Below are positions 12,901 to 26,500 of a stretch of DNA of 64,000 bases, piece by piece (within the stretch, counting starts at the first letter, position 1; every line of letters starts with the position of its first letter). The position numbers and the translations under genes were made by a program. Source of the DNA: Baylisascaris procyonis (Eukaryota; Nematoda; Chromadorea; Rhabditida; Ascarididae); contig JAZARR010000229.1 of the NCBI GenBank assembly GCA_037389465.1, positions 161,501-225,500 of the forward strand, written 5' to 3'. Under the pieces are notes generated by a model. The model had not been told where the DNA came from and searched no databases. It saw nothing but the letters and a program-made list of their open reading frames with translations.

Positions 12901-15900
12901 TCTCGCATATTTCACATAGCAGTTACTAGCGCATAAAGAGGGACCAGGAAAAGGGAGTAACGAGATAGTGCAGATTGTTAAGAGACGGCATGCAAATTGA
13001 GCATCGGTATAGTAAGAGTAAAAGTTTGCCAACGATGTTCCAATAGGAAGTTAGTGAGCGGTGACAAAGCGTGACGATGAGAATGATGTTGCATAGGATT
13101 CTAACCATGCGGTACCACATTCTGGCACTACTCTTCAACTGACATTGTTGAAGTGATCACCATTTTCGCTGTTTCCTTGTCCATACGCTTGCGTCTGCGA
13201 GCTTTTCACCCCTGATCGGGGCTGTGCACTGAGGAAGGAAAGCGATGAAGGCGGTTGAAAAGGCGAAGGAGGAGGGAGGGGAGGGACATAAGGCGAATCA
13301 ATGTTCCTCGTAAAATTTGCCGCATGGTTCACTTTTTGCATACATTCTACGATCCAAATCACTGAGTACTTCCTCGCACTCCTCACACTTCCTCTGATCT
13401 GTGTTGTTTTACCTCCGTTCTTGCTTCAAATATTAATCTTTTCAACCAAAGGTAATTGTATTCATCAAATGTGGAGTGCTTTAAAGCTCATACTTTGGCT
13501 AGCAGCATAATAGAGCAAGATGGCCGTTTGTTGGTCCCTACGAGATACTCCATCCAAGTCAATCGTTACATCTTCCCCATCCGACCGCCTTACGCTCTAT
13601 CTCCCACGAGTTCAATTCTCTAGCAATTCCATGCCCACTTTGCGAGTCTCCTCTGAAATAACTGCCGCGCTATTTGTTTGATGGTGGCGTCAGCCATATG
13701 CTCTTTAGCTGCTATCATCTCGATACGTGTGCCCCTTCAATTGTGTTTCAGGTTTCATGTTTTCAGTTTTTATCATTGGTACTTTATAGCATTATCATTT
13801 TAGTTCATTGATCATTCTTATGGTACGGGATTGTTTTTTAAACGAACAGAAATTGTTTTTAAGCGTATTGGAAGTGGTTTTTTGAATCAGTGATTGATCT
13901 CTTATGTACAGAATCTCTTAGAGAACAATAATTGTTGGGAGAGAGCTGGGGAACATACATCGTTCAGATGTGGGATAGATAAAGACATGCGTATAAAAGC
14001 ACCTTTTATATATTTGGGTAACAGTAGTCATATTAGAGCCGTAGTTTATATTCGCGAACACTGTACTCTTGGGGTAAATCTTTGAAATATGGTTGCAATG
14101 AAACAATTCATTAATTACTTCACAGTGTTTGCTTAACACTTGCGATGAACATTTGAAGTATCGGCCCTCTATTCTTTGAGTTGGACACGATTTTTCTTAT
14201 ATAACAGCAAGCAGATTCTCTAATTATCTCAACAGCATATTTCTTTTGAGATGAATGAAACTATAAGTGAAAATTACAATGAACTTATGTCATTGAGGTG
14301 AAAGAAAGCTTTACCATCATTTATGCGATTCAGCTGAGTTTCTGAGTTCGATTTGTGCACAATACGTCGAACCGAATGAGAGGAAAGAAACGAATAGGAA
14401 CTTTTCGTTGATGTTTTTATGCAATTGGAGAATTGAAAAACATAATCCATTATCAAAGTTTTCCTACTTTTCTTTAATTTCATTCAATCTATCGGCCTTG
14501 TTAATGATATTCTAGAAATGTGCAATTCGCCACTCTTCTGGCTACGCTCCTATTTGCTCAACGTTGTTTCCAGATGACTTTAGCGGTCTCTTCTGTTCAA
14601 TCTATCGCATTCATGACTTTCATATATCTTTTGTTCCACGTCGTTGTTCCGATGCCTTCCAGTTATAGACGATTGTAAAGTAAGGTGACTGTGAAGGAAT
14701 TGTTTTAACCAGCTTCATGCGGTTTCAGTAATCCATAAACACAGTTATGTTGTAGTGTTTCATTAAATTTAGCGAGAGTCGATGCTTTTTTTTTGTGCTG
14801 CGAGTGTGTGTAATGCAATCGGAATCGATTCACATTATTTTTCTGATGCTATTCGTTGATTGGCGTTCTCTTCCTTGTTCGTTCGTTCAAAACACGACGA
14901 TCGCTCGCGCACTTTCCCTCTGTTTTCTTTTAACATAAGCAGACTCGTACATAAAAGGATATAGGTCGAGGTGGTGAAGGAAGAATGAGGAGTGGGGAAT
15001 GCTTGGAATTCACTTCCATTAATCAAAACTTAAAGGCAGATGAAGAGATGCCAGCCGTTAAATTTCCACTACTTAGGTTTGAGTGTTATGGCGCCAAATC
15101 TTCCATACGTTGTTGCTTTAGTTACACCTCGATTATCTTAACTTGGAAGCTTCCAATTCACTCCGTTCACCTTATTTTCCTTAATTGCACATCTAAGCTA
15201 TGACGATCGAATTTAAAATCGTTTAAATGCTACGAAACAATCATTTCGATTTGGTTGCTAAAAGCAAATTTCATTTAAAAAACTGAATCAGAATTCGCAT
15301 CCGCCAGCAAAATGCAAATCTTTTTGAGTTTTATATGAAGATGTAATTCGGTTGCGAACAAATAGTTTGTTTTAAGAAGTAATCAGCTGTCAGCTGTTAA
15401 AGAGTAGCATTTATCAAAGGATGGAGCTTTTCTCTTAGAGGACCAAATTATTATCGCCACATAAAACGTTCGATGAACATGAGTGCTAGATGTGCGATAT
15501 GCAATTTTGCCATTCTGCACATTAGCGAAGCTATTATTATGAATCAAGAACAAATAACAAGGCGTGCAGAATATTGCATTCATCTTTTTAATTGTGAACA
15601 TTGGAAAGAAATTCTTTTGCAGAAGTTTCGTTATTTGTGAGATAACCGATTGAAAATCCACATGAATTTATAAGCATTTATAAGTACTCTTGAAAAACCT
15701 TTAATATATCTATATGTCCTTGGAAGATTTCTACATTAACCTGAAAGGTTGTTTGAGGTGGTCGTATGATATATTTTATTCATCAGCCTTTATAAGGGTA
15801 GCTCGAACTTGCATTTATCGGACTGGCAGACACATACATAAAAGATAGACGTTGCGATAATGCGCCTGCAGATGCAATTTACAAAAAAATTGTTGACGTA

Positions 15901-18900
15901 TGAAAGCGCACGAAAGAGCGAATTATTTCCTCATGAAAACTTGAGGAAATTAACAATGCATCTACGTCGCTATTATGTCACCTTCAAATACTGTACTGCT
16001 GAGACTCCTAAATTTTTAATGAATCGACTTTAACGATCTACTGTGGGCCCATTCGATCGGCTTTCTGATGAGGGACTGAGAGTACGACAATTTGAGATTA
16101 CGTTCATTCTATAATTTCCCTAATGTCTCCTCATAAATCGACTGAAATTCGAGGTGAAATCTCTCTATATGTCGGATATTATTCCCACGAATGTGATAAT
16201 CCATATTTTTGCTCTCCTTTTTCGATCCACATCTCGAATCCAATCCATATTACATCTCATCTTGATTCTATTCATTAATTTCTTGTTCAAACGTCGCATC
16301 ATCAGCCATCAATTATTCAGATGGCGTTATCTTTTGCTACACTCAAGTCTTGAAACTATTGCTTAATAATTGCCAATAATTTGTTTGCAACTTCCTTTCG
16401 GAATGATAAAAGAGTAATGAGTAAGGAAGGGTCCTCGATATCGTTCTGGCCATTAAACTTCTTTTTATTGATCTCAATTGAAGGAAACCAATTCACTATC
16501 GAGCGTGAACAATGGCATATTTGATTGATCGGTGCGATGTTTTTGGCTTCGTTATCAATTATTGTCTCTTGAGAGCTTCGTTTAGCTTTCAAACAAATGT
16601 AATTGAAAGTTTTCCACTTCCTTTATTCCTATTTGCATCGACTATGACCATCATTCATTCACTTAAACAATATTGTCTTATCGCAAATCATTCATTTAAT
16701 GATCAACTCTGAAGTTTAAGCGCAACAAGTTTCGAAAGCTTAGCTGCAGAAATATTTTGAAATTCGCATCAATCCTATAGTTTATAATATGATAATATTG
16801 AATGAAAATGTGCTATTTAGTTGACCTGTTGAATTGCAGTTTCATAGCAAACATATTATTTTGGCTTATTTCATTCTATTGCCTATGTAGTTGAGACTTG
16901 TGAGGTTTGTAATATGTTTAGATTTGTTTTAATATCCCAAAATTGGAAAAATTTGCACGAAAGAAACCGCATTCGTTGATTGAAGAAACCTTTCTGAAGT
17001 TGGTCTGACTATCTGTTTAGTGAATGATTTTCACACTAAAGGAATTTTTCCGAGCCTAAAATATGATACCCTATGACCGTGAGGCAACACCGATGTAAAT
17101 TTTTAAGGCACATTAAAAGCCGATTTATGGTGCTAGATTTAGTTCCTTCTACCCCCTCCCCCCTTCCACCCACCCCTTCATTCAACTCCAGTCACCAGCT
17201 TACTGCATTAATGCTGTATGATTATATAGTATATATTCATGACTTATGCTTGTCACATCCTTTTCACCTCCATTCTCTATCTCGTGCACGCGTCTGAAGC
17301 TTCGATTGAGAAATTGTATTTGAATTTTAAATCCATATTCGTATGTTGTCAGTGATCCGAGAAAAAAACCTCATTAATTTACACATATTGAAATACATCT
17401 TGTGGAAGCGATTACACTCACAGGTTTTAACTAGTTACAGCTTCTGCACGCATTTCACTTTTCTTTATTAAAATGACGTTCCACTAAAAGTTTTTCATTT
17501 CACAAAGGGAATCGAAACTGTCTATCAAAGAGGATGTCATGTAAAACTCGTTTCTTGTGGCACACGCTGACCATTGAAACGCATTTAAACTTCTTTTGTC
17601 GCTTTTCCGTTGTCTTAAAAATTCTCCATTCGTTTGCTGTTGAAGTTTATTGCAGCCTTCAATGCCGTGTAGTGCGACTGTCTGCTTACATTTGAAGCGA
17701 ATTCGCTCAGCAGTGTTCTTGCTCAATTTAATAAAATTAATATCTGCAAATAAATGCGAATTGAGGCGAACCGAACAATGCAGGCAAGAGAAGGCGACGC
17801 TGCTACACGATGGCGTGATGCGACATGTGCATCGGAGGGGTCAGGAGAAGGGGTGATAGGGGTGACGACGTAGGTAGCGAACGGAGGATGACGGAACGGT
17901 ATGTCGGTCTGACGACGCCTCTTGGTAATATTCATCAGCCGGCTAGAGTGCTTAGATATAAATTGCCGGAAGTCAGAATTCGATCGCACTGATGGCTTAT
18001 TTCAAAACGTCCACTGTCACTGGGAATGGCGTCAAAAGTTTTATTCCCAAGTGACCTTGCTATGGGGATTTGTTTATGATCAGCGCATGGTGGTTCATGC
18101 AGAGTGCACTCATCGTAACTTATCTTTCCCAATTATTAGCAGCATTTGCATATCGATCTGTTGGTTGGTAGATCGTTTTGTGCAAATTTAACTTTCAAAA
18201 ATTTAATGCAACTTAGCAAATTCAACTAACGAAATTTCATACGCAAATTCACATGCGTATTGAATTTAATTTCGTTCTATTGCCAGCTTGTTTGATTAGC
18301 AATGCTAGAAAGTATTGTTTAATGATGACTGGTTTTGCGTTTGTCCATAGGCGGCAAAATGTGAGTGTGAACGTTCATCCAAAGAACCAATTCTGAAGAA
18401 CAGTTGCTATGAATGTGCTTGTAGATGAAACGACTACGAATTGATTGAAATTATTTGGAAATCCTTAGAAGCAAGTTAATGATGGATAAATGTATTCGCG
18501 TATTTAAATGAAATTCATTCCGTCGATCGGTGATTTTTCTGGCAACTTAACTCTGAGCGTTAAACGAATCGTTGAATTGGATGTTCTTTTTGACACAATT
18601 TTTAAATCTTGCTGATTCCCTAATTTCTTTATATTCATAAGTATCTGATTTCGGTGAGAGAAAATCTAGTGGGCTATAAAAGATCAACGATGATTGTGGA
18701 AGTGTTTTCATTGGTTGCGCAAATGCATCTGTTGCGGCTCACAATAGTGATGTGCAACAACGAAGTAATCGACGGGTACCCAACCTTCAGTGACCACTAG
18801 TGGTACTTAACCACGCTTAACTTGGAATAAGAAGACGAAGTGCCAATAAGACGAGGTTATAACGAAGTACTCTCCGCTTTTCCTCTGGAATAAATAATGA

Positions 18901-20530
18901 ACTAAAAGGCCACTCAAAATGAATACTGAAATTCGATAAAGTTGACAGTTTTCTCTAAAAAAAAGACTTCCTTCATAGTTACTTCAGCACAATTCAATTC
19001 ATTTTTGCTCTCATTAAATGGTTCTTTACTGCAGTGATTTCATGCAATTCAATTACACATCGCGTTTCTCCTTCTAACCTTCTAGTCAATATCGTTGTGG
19101 CGAATATGCGCCAATCAATCGACGTTCCATTCGCGCAGACGCAACAATTACTTTCATGGGAGCCGAACCTTAGCAATTCCAGTGATATGCTCGTCACGAC
19201 CTATGATATAGGGATAAGTTCATAGGACACTCTTAGTAATAATAATAATAATCTTTATTCGTACAATAAAGAAAGCATGGAATTACATGCACAATATAGC
19301 CATTGCTATAATCGTCATTCGAACGATAGCCATTATTCCACTTTCAGATTCCTTAGGGATGCTATAGGCATCATTCAAAGCGATCATTCCACTTTCAGAA
19401 TCCTTATGGGTTCTCCCTAGAACTATTGAACTCGAAATGCGATTCGTAAAAAAAAGTTTTTACCTCGAAGGTTCACCCTTCTCGCCTACCATTTCTGTAC
19501 TATCTGTCTTACGCTGCTAATAAGTACTCTGCTGTTTAAGTTATCCAGTGTTTTAGAAATCTTCTATTTTATTTCTCTTCACATTCCCATGTCTATTTGA
19601 TTGGTTTTATGCTTTATTTCGTCTCTAGTCCTCTTTCACTTGATATAAGTTTCTATGGAATTCATATTCTATATTTCATCTAAGATTGTTTTCTGAATTA
19701 GGACTCATTCTCAAAAAAAAAAAGGCCGAGAACTTCAATTTCGATGATTACCGGAGACGATAAAACATTGGAAAATTTGGTATAATCAGAGTGAATTATC
19801 GAGATAAAATAAACGAGAATCGACTATACAAGTAAATGCGATCACTGCTGTGTTAGATCACAAGTAGATATCTTTGCTTGGCTCTTCGGTGCCTTACCCA
19901 ACATGCGACCGCGGCTACTTCTCAACAAACGTTAGTGGGCTGTAGAACAAGTTTTTTCTTTATCATGCTTATTAGTTCTGATGTGGGACAGGCGGTATCT
20001 TTTATAAGAATCGAAGGATCGAAGGAGACTACTACGTGGTTTTACGATGTATGGCACCACATTAGAGGTCACTTGCTACAATTCGCATTGGAAGCGCTAT
20101 ATAAATCTGTTATCCGTACTTGTCTACATAGGCGTAAGAAGTAAGGTAAACGCAACCATGACCCAAAAATTATCTGAGGGGCTGAAATACCGTGCTGCGT
20201 TTTACTTACTTTTATGTGAAATAGCACAAATCGTTGCCGCGTTTCACTCATTTCTTGGCGATATTTTATCCGTTAGTGTTAAGCAGATGTTGCATTGTTG
20301 ATGCTTTTTTGCATTATTTGGTTCCTCTCGATTTATCATTAATTCTATCCAATTTTTTAATAATATCAACACATTGTTCATTCACAGTTGAGGTATGAAA
20401 GGTTTAATCGGTTTATATTTTACTACTGGTTACTTGCTTGCCCTCTCAGCACTATCTCAAACTTGCCTAGTTATAACAAAGAACCGCAGCGTACTTTAAT
20501 GTTGATTTGCATGACAATTAAACGAAGAAT
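9905..20530. other. gene-poor stretch, possibly introns of an unresolved gene
   Basis: If the exon at 9770 is real, part of this is intronic. A hydrophobic plus-strand open stretch at 13301-13510 (FLALLTLPLICVVLPPFLLQ, then a GTAATT donor at 13459) is the only piece that could be one of its exons. A small hairpin occurs at about 15921-15952. Confidence 0.4.
19235..19272 (+). repeat. AAT microsatellite joined to a small hairpin
   Basis: Five AAT units run into TCTTTATT, a five-base loop, then AATAAAGA. Just downstream (about 19335-19415) an imperfect 30-bp direct repeat containing ATTCCACTTTCAGA occurs twice. Simple-repeat tails of this kind end some non-LTR elements, but no reverse transcriptase lies upstream. 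Confidence 0.45.
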
Positions 20531-20538
20531 TGTTGTAG
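20531..20538 (+). promoter_or_regulatory. acceptor-like site before the SLC22 start
   Basis: TTGTTGTAG ends one base before the transporter ATG. It could be a spliced-leader trans-splice acceptor giving a one-base 5' leader, or the 3' end of an intron in the 5' UTR. Confidence 0.35.
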
Positions 20539-20539
20539 G

Positions 20540-23500
20540 ATGAAGTTCGACGAGCTTCTTTTCTCGTACTTGGGCGAATTTGGCCGATACCAGAAAATGC
20601 AGTTCATTCTGGTATGTCTTCCGACAATCTTCGCAGCTATGCATGCACTATCATGGACATTCACTGCTGCTCATTTGCCACACAGGTTCTCTTCTTTTGT
20701 ATATCTTCGCTTAACCTCGATTGCAGCTTCTCAAAAGTTATATGCTTAATGGTTTGCGTGAAGCTGAAATTTTACTTATTGGAAGAAATTGTAAGTTCTA
20801 TTCTTGTTCATTTGGAATGGTAGAAGAAATGAGGAAAAGAATGAGGACATCCATCAGGTTGCCAAGGTCGACGATTATGGTAGCACATGGCAAGTTTCAC
20901 CTTTGCCTTCAAATGGATTGCTTGTTTTGCATCGTTGAATAAAGGGGTCAGTGACAAGTGTGTCTCTTTTTGAACATTGGTATCTACAGACATCGCTGCA
21001 TATTATTGATGCATCAGGCATACCTTGTTAGCTATTAATCACTTATAGATTGTGCATATGTGCCATTTTATCATCTTACATTTCGTTTGCACTCCAGAAT
21101 ATTTCCTTTTCCGTTGCATAAAGTCTTTTAAAAGTATGAAGTGTTTCGTGTTGCTTTATTTACGATTGGTCATTGTCCTGTAGTTATCGTATTTCTTTGA
21201 GTAGAAGGCATACGTCTTCTATCCTCCTCATTGTTCAAGAGGGATGGCTCTCATGAAGGGTTTATTAGCCTGAAAGTGGAGTGCTTTGGTTGAAAAAGTA
21301 TCTTGATGTATATTGTAGATGCAAATCTGAAGTTATTGATACCAGCTGCAGTTTGAATATACATATAAATATTCCCTAATGGTAAATTTCTATTACATTA
21401 AGTTGAAAGTCATGCATATTTTTTCATTTATTTTATGAATAAGCATAATAGACGTTTTAGATGCCGTTTAGAGGATGAGGCATCGAATGCTAGTTACTGG
21501 ACATCAAGCAATCTCTTATATACGGTGAATTGCACGAATGTTGATGGCAAGCGATGTCCATACGAGGAGTGTCGTCTTGGTGATGCACACACCTGTCCAT
21601 ATGGCTATGTTTTTGACTTCTCTCAAATCCAACATTCCGCAATTAATCGGGTATGCTCACACTTCTCTTTATTGTTCATCTATCTAACATATATTCTGCT
21701 AGTATAGTTTCGAATTTATACTACCTGTAATATTTATTTCGTTGTGCATACTGAACAAGGTTGCTATGAAGTCATTAAAGATATGTGGTAGGATGTGGAT
21801 TTGTTATCTATCGTGAGGTGGTGATGTTGATGCCTACTTATGTACATTTTTATTTGTCTAGTAGTTTCGATTCACGAATCAGAGCAATTATAAAAGGTAT
21901 GAAGTTTATTAAGTGTGTTATATATTACATATCAAATGCCTTTTTTTCAATTGTTATCTCTTTCATGCGTTACCAAAAAATTGCCACTTGCACAACTTAT
22001 GCCATTCATCTACACCAAATATATACTTTGCACGTCTGATCCATCTAAGTTGATCTCTTTTTTAGGTTTTTTTAACGTTTGGAGTGCAACAATGAAATTT
22101 GAATAGGCGAACCTGTGTAACTTTGATTATAATTTCGATTGTAATGACTGCAAGTTTGATGCATATTTTGATAGGATCATTCACGTTGTGGATTGGCTTG
22201 AGAAGTGATTTTTGAGCAAAGAGTTCGCACTATTGATAGACCTCAGAAAAGAATGACTTTAAATTTAAAATGCGATAGGTGCATTTGATTGGGTAACACC
22301 CAATGCGATTCATTCATGAGAGCTCTCTAATCGTCTTTTCCTTATCTCAGCTCAATGATATGAAAGGTTGTGTCATATCGCTGAAAACAAGAGATTCACA
22401 GTTGAAAGATAATATGCCATCAGTATGCATGTATATGGTTTTATGCCGACTTTACATTTTCATCTCAATGTTTATTTCTTATTTATATTGCCAAATTTAA
22501 TAAAACAATGGGGTCCTCATCGAAAAACATGACAGTATATATCTTGCTAGATTTAGAGCATCAATTTGTGCAGATTTAAAAGTGCATTCCCTCGACGGCA
22601 CAAGTATAACCCTGTACATTGCGCTATAGGCACGAGCCGTGCATTGCAAAACCTTCAAATGAATGAGCTTCTATTTGCTTCACGCTGTTGATTTTATCAC
22701 TGGTTTCAGGCTGGATTATTGTGGATTCCCTCTTTTTTTCTGTTCTTATTTATGCATTTTTCGAATGTGTGTCTATTATGTAACATGATTCATTTTAGTG
22801 GGAGATTGTATGTGAGCGATCGGTACTCAAAGCGGTTATACAGTCGACTTATTACGTTGGACAAATGGCGGGGTCACTTATATTCGGTTTTCTAGGAGAT
22901 CGGTAAGTGACACATGTTGTCGTTTTATGGACTTTCTTACCCCTAAAACACAATTGGCTAGGTATTTGGTTTATGTTATTGGGAAATATGCATTTAAATG
23001 CTGGTTTTGAAGACATTTGGGTAATGTTTTTCACACTGTCACTCGGAAATTAAAATTTTTAACCTCGCCGTCGCAAGGCAATCGCAGTTATTAAAGGCCA
23101 ACGTCATATGATTATTTTTTACTCTACTCTCGTTTGGTATTGTGCTGTGTAATGGATTATTTTGATTTTTCACTCAAATTCTGTAGGGCGTATAATGGAA
23201 TATATGAAAGTGGTTGAATATAAATAATTTAGATGGGGTCGTAAGAAGGTGTTCTTTTTGGCTATTGTGCTGCAATTGTCGGCTGGTGTGCTGATGGCCG
23301 TTGTTCCCAATTGGGCTGCATTTGGTGTCCTTCGAGCCGCTGTTGGATTCGCTCATCCTGGCATCTTCGTCATTGCTGTTGTCATCGGTAATTTTCGCAG
23401 AACCTTTTAACTTACTGCGTAGATGTATTGTTCTTTTCCTATGGTTAAAGCCTCATAGCAGCTATTATAGCGGCAAAGGGAAACGCCATCGTGTAAAGCA

Positions 23501-26500
23501 GTTGCTAGCCCTGAACTATATAGAAGGTGATGCGGTCGCACCTGTTCTTTTCTTCATTTGAAGGGTCTTTTTTAGTCTAGTCAGTGCGACTTAACAAAAA
23601 GTGGTTTATACAGGAGGATAGGGAGGGGGGAAGGGGGGGGGCTAGTCTTATGTAGTCGATATCAGTAGACCCCGAACCAAGGCTTCGTAAGATTTCTTTC
23701 GTTTGCAAATAGAAAACCTGCTTCTCCATAGCAGTTTAGAATTGCAGCAAAGAAATTCCTCACCAGTCTCCACAACGCTGTTTCATATGGGATGAACAGA
23801 ATGAGTTAGTGGAATTACTACGTAGTCTGAGCGATATCCGCCATGGATTGTTTATTGGAGTGGAGGGGGAGGGTGTGGAGAAGACATTTTAGATTTCTTA
23901 TTCCCGGAGTGATTTAACTGTTTTTGATTTCTGCGAGCTTCCATAGTGCATCATTCATGTTTATTTAATATTAGCAAAAGCACTCTATCATTTGAACAGG
24001 GAGTTAATGCTTCATCGCTTATTAAGTAGAAAAGGTGAACGAATAATTGTACTCGTATATCATTCATTGCTTTATAACTTTAAATATTTCTCGAGATTGC
24101 AGCGCTTATTTTTTGAATTTTTGAGTTGTTCTTGAAGGTTATTAACGGGATCTCCTATATTAAAAGAATATTTTAAAGCTCCCCAAATTTACCGGACTTG
24201 ACGTAGTATTTAATCTTGTATCATTTATGTTGTTTACAAGAATTTTCAGCAGTTGACATTTTGACTGAATTTTATTTGAAGTCACTTAGTGAAGTGATCG
24301 ACTATTCTCTAGAATTTCCTACTTCTCAGTGATTTCGATCTGACTTGGCTGCATTTAATTGTAGTATACAATATATGCCCAGAAGGGTTTTTCCTTTATT
24401 GAAGTCTTTTATTCTTCGACATGAATTCTTTAGTTCATGTTAGTTTGGACAATCTCTGTGAAGTTATTGTATGGTTATTGACGGAATCTACTGGATGCCA
24501 TTTGGCACATAGAATGCCCATTCAGGAACTAGAATACGTGTAACGAAGCACTCTAGCAATGTAGATCATACTTTTCGTTTCAAGTATTCACCTCAGCTAT
24601 TGCCCTTAAGGTCATAGCAGTTGTTTACATAAGTTTTATACGTTTCGAGGTATGGAGCTAGTGGGTCCATCGAGGCGGAAGTTAGCCGGTGTGATTTCGG
24701 GTATTTTCTTCGCGATTGGTCAGGTGATTCTGGGCACTTTGGCGTATTTTATACGCAATTATCAATACCTGCAATTGGCGATCTCAGTTCCAGCTGCCGT
24801 ATTCTTCGTTTATTGGTGGCAAGTTTAAACTTTATTCAGATACTTGAAAATTTTGAATCTTCGCTTTTTTGACATTCTATGTGCTGCTATGTGATCATAT
24901 TATTATGTTTGATTTACTTCAAACATTAATTACTAATTCCTAATTGAATAGTGTTGAGGGATAAGTGAAGATGAATCATTGTACGCAACAGTTACCAGCT
25001 CTCTGTTATTTTGGTCTTATTCGATGCTTCTTCCACTGCTAGGAACTTATCTAATTCAATGGAATGGTTGTATAGGTTAAGTTATACAAATTAGTTGGTG
25101 GGCTTGATCGTTAAACCGCCCTAAAACTGATCTCATCAGTTCGAGTTCATTATGTATAGATGATGATTCAGGTTGGTGCCGGAGAGCGCACGTTGGCTTA
25201 TTTCTCAACGAAGATTTCATGAAGCAGATAAAATACTGCAGAGAGCCGCACACATGAATGGTTCTAAATTACCAGAGCAATGGTGGGAACAGCTCGATGT
25301 TTCTGACGGAAAGCTTTCATCGACCGAGAACAGAAAAAACGAGAAGAAATACAATTTCTTGGATTTAGTACGCACACCCAGACTAAGACTGCTTACTATG
25401 GCATGCTTCTTCCTGTGGCCGGTTTGTATTTCTTTCTTGTATTGGTTCGACGTGGGTCTGAGCTTGCCCTATTTAATTTGATTGAGGCTTTGGCGCTTCG
25501 ATGCTTTCCTATACGAGGGATATTTCAGTGGAAGTGTATTTTTCATAGCACTTGTAGGTTGATCCTGTCTAGCGGATATGAATTTATAGCACATCTAGGT
25601 AGAGTGCTCGCGATGGTGATAGAGGTTTGCGTTGTTACAAAGAGATGAGATGGGTTGTCTTCAAGCTAATGCTTTGTTTTTTCCCATCAACGGAAAATTT
25701 ATCCATCAAGACGTGCATGGAAGTTTAACTGCGATCAGATGATACGCCTGTGACTGATGGTTTTTAATTCTCAGATCATGTTTCTAAGCATCATATAATC
25801 AACCATAATTTCTGCAATGGGTTGAACGTTAAAAATAAAGATACTAGAAGTGAGTAATTGGTGAATCAATGATACAAATGGGATTAATAAACAACTGATT
25901 TCTGTAGAATTGGAATAGAAAAAAAAAGAAACGAAGGCTGGAAAGTTTATGCATAAGCGTGCATGTGTTCAATGACAAAAATTAATAAACAACTCCCTCT
26001 CATTGCAGAAATTAATACTGTATGAAAGATTTCCAAAAATTAGGGTTACATAAAAGATTGCAGCACAGTTTGAAATAAAAAAAAACGGAAGCCAATTTCT
26101 TTCATTCTGTTTTTTCGATTAGCAGAAATGTTTTATCTTCTTTGTGGAAGAGGGGTAGAGAGACATTAACTGAGCTGACTCCATCTTCATATACTTGCTT
26201 CATCATTGGTTACTTATTGCATATTATCGTTTCATTGAATTCTTTCTCTTTTATAAATAATCCTTTATTCATAGAATTCATTATATTGTAGTTGAGGGTC
26301 ACTGTTGGCTTTCAAAGGTGTGAATAAATCCACAAATATTATTATGAAATTCGTTTCCTTCTACTTTTAGAAGTAATCATTCATTTTCGTTGCCTTAACC
26401 AGCTGAGGTAAAGTGCCATCACGTGCCGTCGAAATCTTTATATTTGCCCTTATATCGTGCTCTTTAGAACAAACACTATGGTATAAACTCGACCCCGTCC

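Noticed and set aside
13301..13510. Hydrophobic frame thought to be an exon of an XK-related or other membrane protein
   Set aside because: The resemblance is only to generic transmembrane pattern and there is no acceptor at its 5' side, so it is not called as a gene.
23301..23561. 86-residue open frame overlapping SLC22 exon 4
   Set aside because: It is the wrong-frame shadow of the exon that carries the WGRKK motif, and it runs on into intron sequence.
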